NCBI GenBank assembly: GCA_017624795.1
Contig: JAGAMJ010000059.1
Location: forward strand, 1 to 23,343
Direction of reading: 5' to 3'
Length of the DNA: 23,343 nucleotides
Source of the DNA: Clostridia bacterium
GTDB taxonomy: Bacteria > Bacillota > Clostridia > Oscillospirales > CAG-272
Position 1 is the first letter of the stretch. Every line of letters starts with the position of its first letter. Shown in pieces: positions 21,431-23,343 of the stretch. The position numbers and the translations under genes are program-made. The notes beneath the pieces were generated by a model, which was not told the origin of the DNA, did no database searches, and saw nothing but the letters and a program-made list of their open reading frames with translations.

Positions 21431-23251
21431 ATGGCACAGACCGACAGACAAGCGCATATTCGCAATTTTTCGATCATCGCTCACATCGACCACGGAAAAT
21501 CTACCCTTGCCGATCGCTTGCTGGAAGCGACGCAGACCGTTTCAAAGCGCGATATGGAGGAGCAGATCTTAGACAATATGGATCTGGAAAAAGAGAGAGG
21601 CATCACCATCAAGGCAAGAGCCGTTCGTCTGCTTTACAACGCGCCCGACGGCGAGCAGTATACGCTGAACCTGATCGACACCCCCGGTCACGTGGACTTC
21701 AATTACGAGGTGTCACGCTCACTCAACGCCTGCGAGGGTGCGCTGCTCGTGGTGGACGCCACGCAGGGCATTGAGGCGCAGACGCTTGCCAACGCCTATC
21801 TTGCCGTGGACTCGGATCTTGAGATCCTGCCCGTGATCAATAAGATCGACTTGCCCTCCGCCGATATCGACGGCACGCGCAAGGAGATCGAGGACGTGAT
21901 CGGGATCCCCGCGATGGATTGCCCCGCCGTTTCAGCAAAGGTGGGACTGAATATCCCCGACGTGCTGGAAGCGGTTGTACGGGATATCCCCGCGCCGGAA
22001 GGTGACGAGAACGCGCCCCTGAAAGCTTTGATCTTCGACTCATATTACGACAGCTACCTTGGCGTTGTCGTTTACGTGCGCCTGGTGGACGGCAAGGTCC
22101 GTTCGGGTGACCGTATCCGCCTGATGAGCAACGGGCGTGAATTTGATGTGGTGGACGTTGGCGTGATGGACGCCTTTGGACTTTCCAAGTGTGAGGAGCT
22201 TCGTGCGGGCGAGGTCGGCTATATCACTGCCTCGATCAAAAGCGTTGGGGATACACGCGTGGGTGATACCGTGACGCTAGCAAGTGCGCCGACAGCCGAG
22301 CCACTGCCCGGCTTCAAGGCGGTGCAGCCCATGGTCTATGCGGGCATTTACCCCGCAGACGGGTCGCGTTACGGCGATCTGCGTGACGCTTTGGAAAAAT
22401 TGCAGCTCAACGACGCGGCGCTTGTGTTTGAGCCCGAAACCTCGATCGCGCTTGGCTTTGGCTACCGCTGCGGATTTTTGGGGCTTTTGCATATGGAGAT
22501 CATCGAGGAACGCTTGGAGCGCGAGTTCAATCTGGATCTGATCACCACCGCCCCCAGCGTTATTTACGAGATCACAAAGCGCGACGGCGAGCTTTTACGC
22601 ATCGACAACCCCACCAACTACCCCGATCCTGCCGAGATCGACAAGGCGGCGGAGCCGATCGTGCGCGCGTCGATCATCACGCCCACCGATTACGTTGGGG
22701 GACTGATGGATCTTTGTCAGGATCGTCGCGGCGAGTTTATTGATATGAAATATCTGGATACCAAGCGCGTGGAATTGCACTACCGTTTGCCCCTAAACGA
22801 GATCATATACGACTTTTTTGACGCCTTGAAAAGCCGTTCGCGCGGCTACGCATCGCTGGACTATGAGCTGGAAGGGTACGTGGAAAGCAAGCTTGTGAAG
22901 CTGGATTTCTTGCTCAACGGCGAGCAGGTGGACGCGCTTTCCTTCATCGTACACGAAGAAAAAGCGTATGCGCGCGCGAGAAAAATCGCGGAGCGCTTGA
23001 AGGAAAACATACCGCGCCAGCTCTTTGAGGTACCGATCCAGGCGGCGATCGGCTCCAAGATTATCGCGCGTGAAACCGTCAAGGCGATGCGCAAGGACGT
23101 GCTTGCCAAGTGCTATGGTGGTGATATCACCCGTAAGAAAAAGCTTCTGGAAAAACAGAAGGAAGGCAAGAAGAAGATGCGCCAGCTCGGCTCGGTACAG
23201 GTGTCGCCCGAGGCGTTCATGGCGGTGCTCAAATTGGAGGACGACGATTAA
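21431..23251 (+). CDS. lepA: Elongation factor 4 (LepA)
   Basis: A 606-aa ribosome-associated GTPase, about the standard LepA length. The ATG at 21431 follows GAGAGG; an in-frame ATG at 21413 lies upstream of that site and is not used. Motifs: AHIDHGKST (17-25), the switch segment ERGITIKA, DTPGHVDF and NKIDLPSA, followed by EF-G-like domains and the LepA-specific C-terminus (KKKLLEKQKEGKKKMRQLGS), which is present in full. LepA acts on stalled or mispositioned ribosomes under ionic stress. It is directly followed by hemW, a common gene order. Confidence 0.98.
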   Translation: MAQTDRQAHIRNFSIIAHIDHGKSTLADRLLEATQTVSKRDMEEQILDNMDLEKERGITIKARAVRLLYNAPDGEQYTLNLIDTPGHVDFNYEVSRSLNACEGALLVVDATQGIEAQTLANAYLAVDSDLEILPVINKIDLPSADIDGTRKEIEDVIGIPAMDCPAVSAKVGLNIPDVLEAVVRDIPAPEGDENAPLKALIFDSYYDSYLGVVVYVRLVDGKVRSGDRIRLMSNGREFDVVDVGVMDAFGLSKCEELRAGEVGYITASIKSVGDTRVGDTVTLASAPTAEPLPGFKAVQPMVYAGIYPADGSRYGDLRDALEKLQLNDAALVFEPETSIALGFGYRCGFLGLLHMEIIEERLEREFNLDLITTAPSVIYEITKRDGELLRIDNPTNYPDPAEIDKAAEPIVRASIITPTDYVGGLMDLCQDRRGEFIDMKYLDTKRVELHYRLPLNEIIYDFFDALKSRSRGYASLDYELEGYVESKLVKLDFLLNGEQVDALSFIVHEEKAYARARKIAERLKENIPRQLFEVPIQAAIGSKIIARETVKAMRKDVLAKCYGGDITRKKKLLEKQKEGKKKMRQLGSVQVSPEAFMAVLKLEDDD

Positions 23252-23261
23252 GGAGGGAAAT

Positions 23262-23343
23262 ATGGCAAGACTTGGGTTGTATTTGCATATTCCCTTTTGC
23301 GTGCAGAAGTGTCGCTATTGCGACTTTCACTCTGCCAAGGTTG
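23262..23343 (+). CDS. hemW: HemW-like radical SAM protein (5' part, cut by window end)
   Basis: Only the first 27 codons are present. They read MARLGLYLHIPFCVQKCRYC and then DFHSAKV. The YLHIPFC...C..C pattern gives the CxxxCxxC radical SAM iron-sulfur motif and is the characteristic start of HemW (oxygen-independent coproporphyrinogen oxidase-like, a heme chaperone). The ribosome binding site AAGGAGGG overlaps the lepA stop codon, so the two genes are coupled. Confidence 0.93.
   Translation, partial: MARLGLYLHIPFCVQKCRYCDFHSAKV

Noticed and set aside
1..23343. CRISPR array, tRNA, rRNA, insertion sequence or prophage
   Set aside because: No regularly spaced repeats, cloverleaf-like segments, transposase/integrase motifs or long terminal inverted repeats were found by eye. 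A covariance-model scan (tRNA, Rfam) would be the decisive check.

Overview
The window reads as chromosomal DNA from an anaerobic, probably gut-associated Clostridia-type Firmicute. The evidence is strong AAGGAGG-type ribosome binding sites, clear SigA-type promoters (TTGACA / TATAAT, 16-19 bp spacers), AT-rich intergenic DNA between more GC-rich genes, GC-rich intrinsic terminators, and family content (FeoA/FeoA/FeoB with a FeoB-associated Cys-rich protein, DegV/FakA, a cysteine-rich micropeptide, lepA-hemW). No rRNA, tRNA, CRISPR array, transposase, phage gene or plasmid origin was seen. The genus cannot be fixed from the sequence.

Layout. (1) 67-3455: ferrous iron uptake operon feoA1-feoA2-feoB-Cys-rich protein, with three copies of a GTTAG-N6-CTAAY palindrome, two at the operon promoter and one over a possible internal promoter before feoB. 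(2) 3469-4941: a PHP-domain metallohydrolase (minus) divergent from a 73-aa two-helix membrane protein. (3) 5001-6563: a single-gene unit for a PurF-like protein that has lost its N-terminal catalytic cysteine but keeps the four iron-sulfur ligand cysteines. (4) 6580-9185: a metal-efflux operon of CadC/SmtB-like repressor, free-standing HMA metallochaperone-like protein, and P1B-type ATPase without its own HMA domain. (5) 9189-10999: a lipid kinase of the YegS/DagK type, divergent from a TetR-family regulator. (6) 11005-14280: DUF308/HdeD-like membrane protein, DegV (FakB-like) and FakA-like fatty acid kinase. (7) 14294-15994: a two-gene unit of a membrane-anchored Ig-like protein and a membrane-anchored ComEC-type metallo-beta-lactamase-fold protein that share a similar membrane anchor. 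(8) 19368-16011 (minus): PLP aminotransferase, trpS and an L-asparaginase, with a hairpin before the asparaginase. (9) 19396-20099: a Dabb-domain protein and a 30-aa cysteine-rich membrane micropeptide. (10) 21258-20106 (minus): a Gfo/Idh/MocA oxidoreductase. (11) 21352 to the window end: lepA followed by the first codons of hemW.

Most units are cleanly bounded: a promoter can be read before most of them and a long GC-rich hairpin after most, and between convergent genes the hairpin is usually symmetrical and can serve both strands. Metal handling (Fe(II) import, Zn/Cd/Pb-type efflux, Fe-S proteins) is the recurring theme. The least explained items are the glutaminase-dead PurF-like protein, the anchored Ig-like/MBL pair, the cysteine-rich micropeptide and the repeated feo operators. 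All family assignments come from reading motifs; no database search was run.
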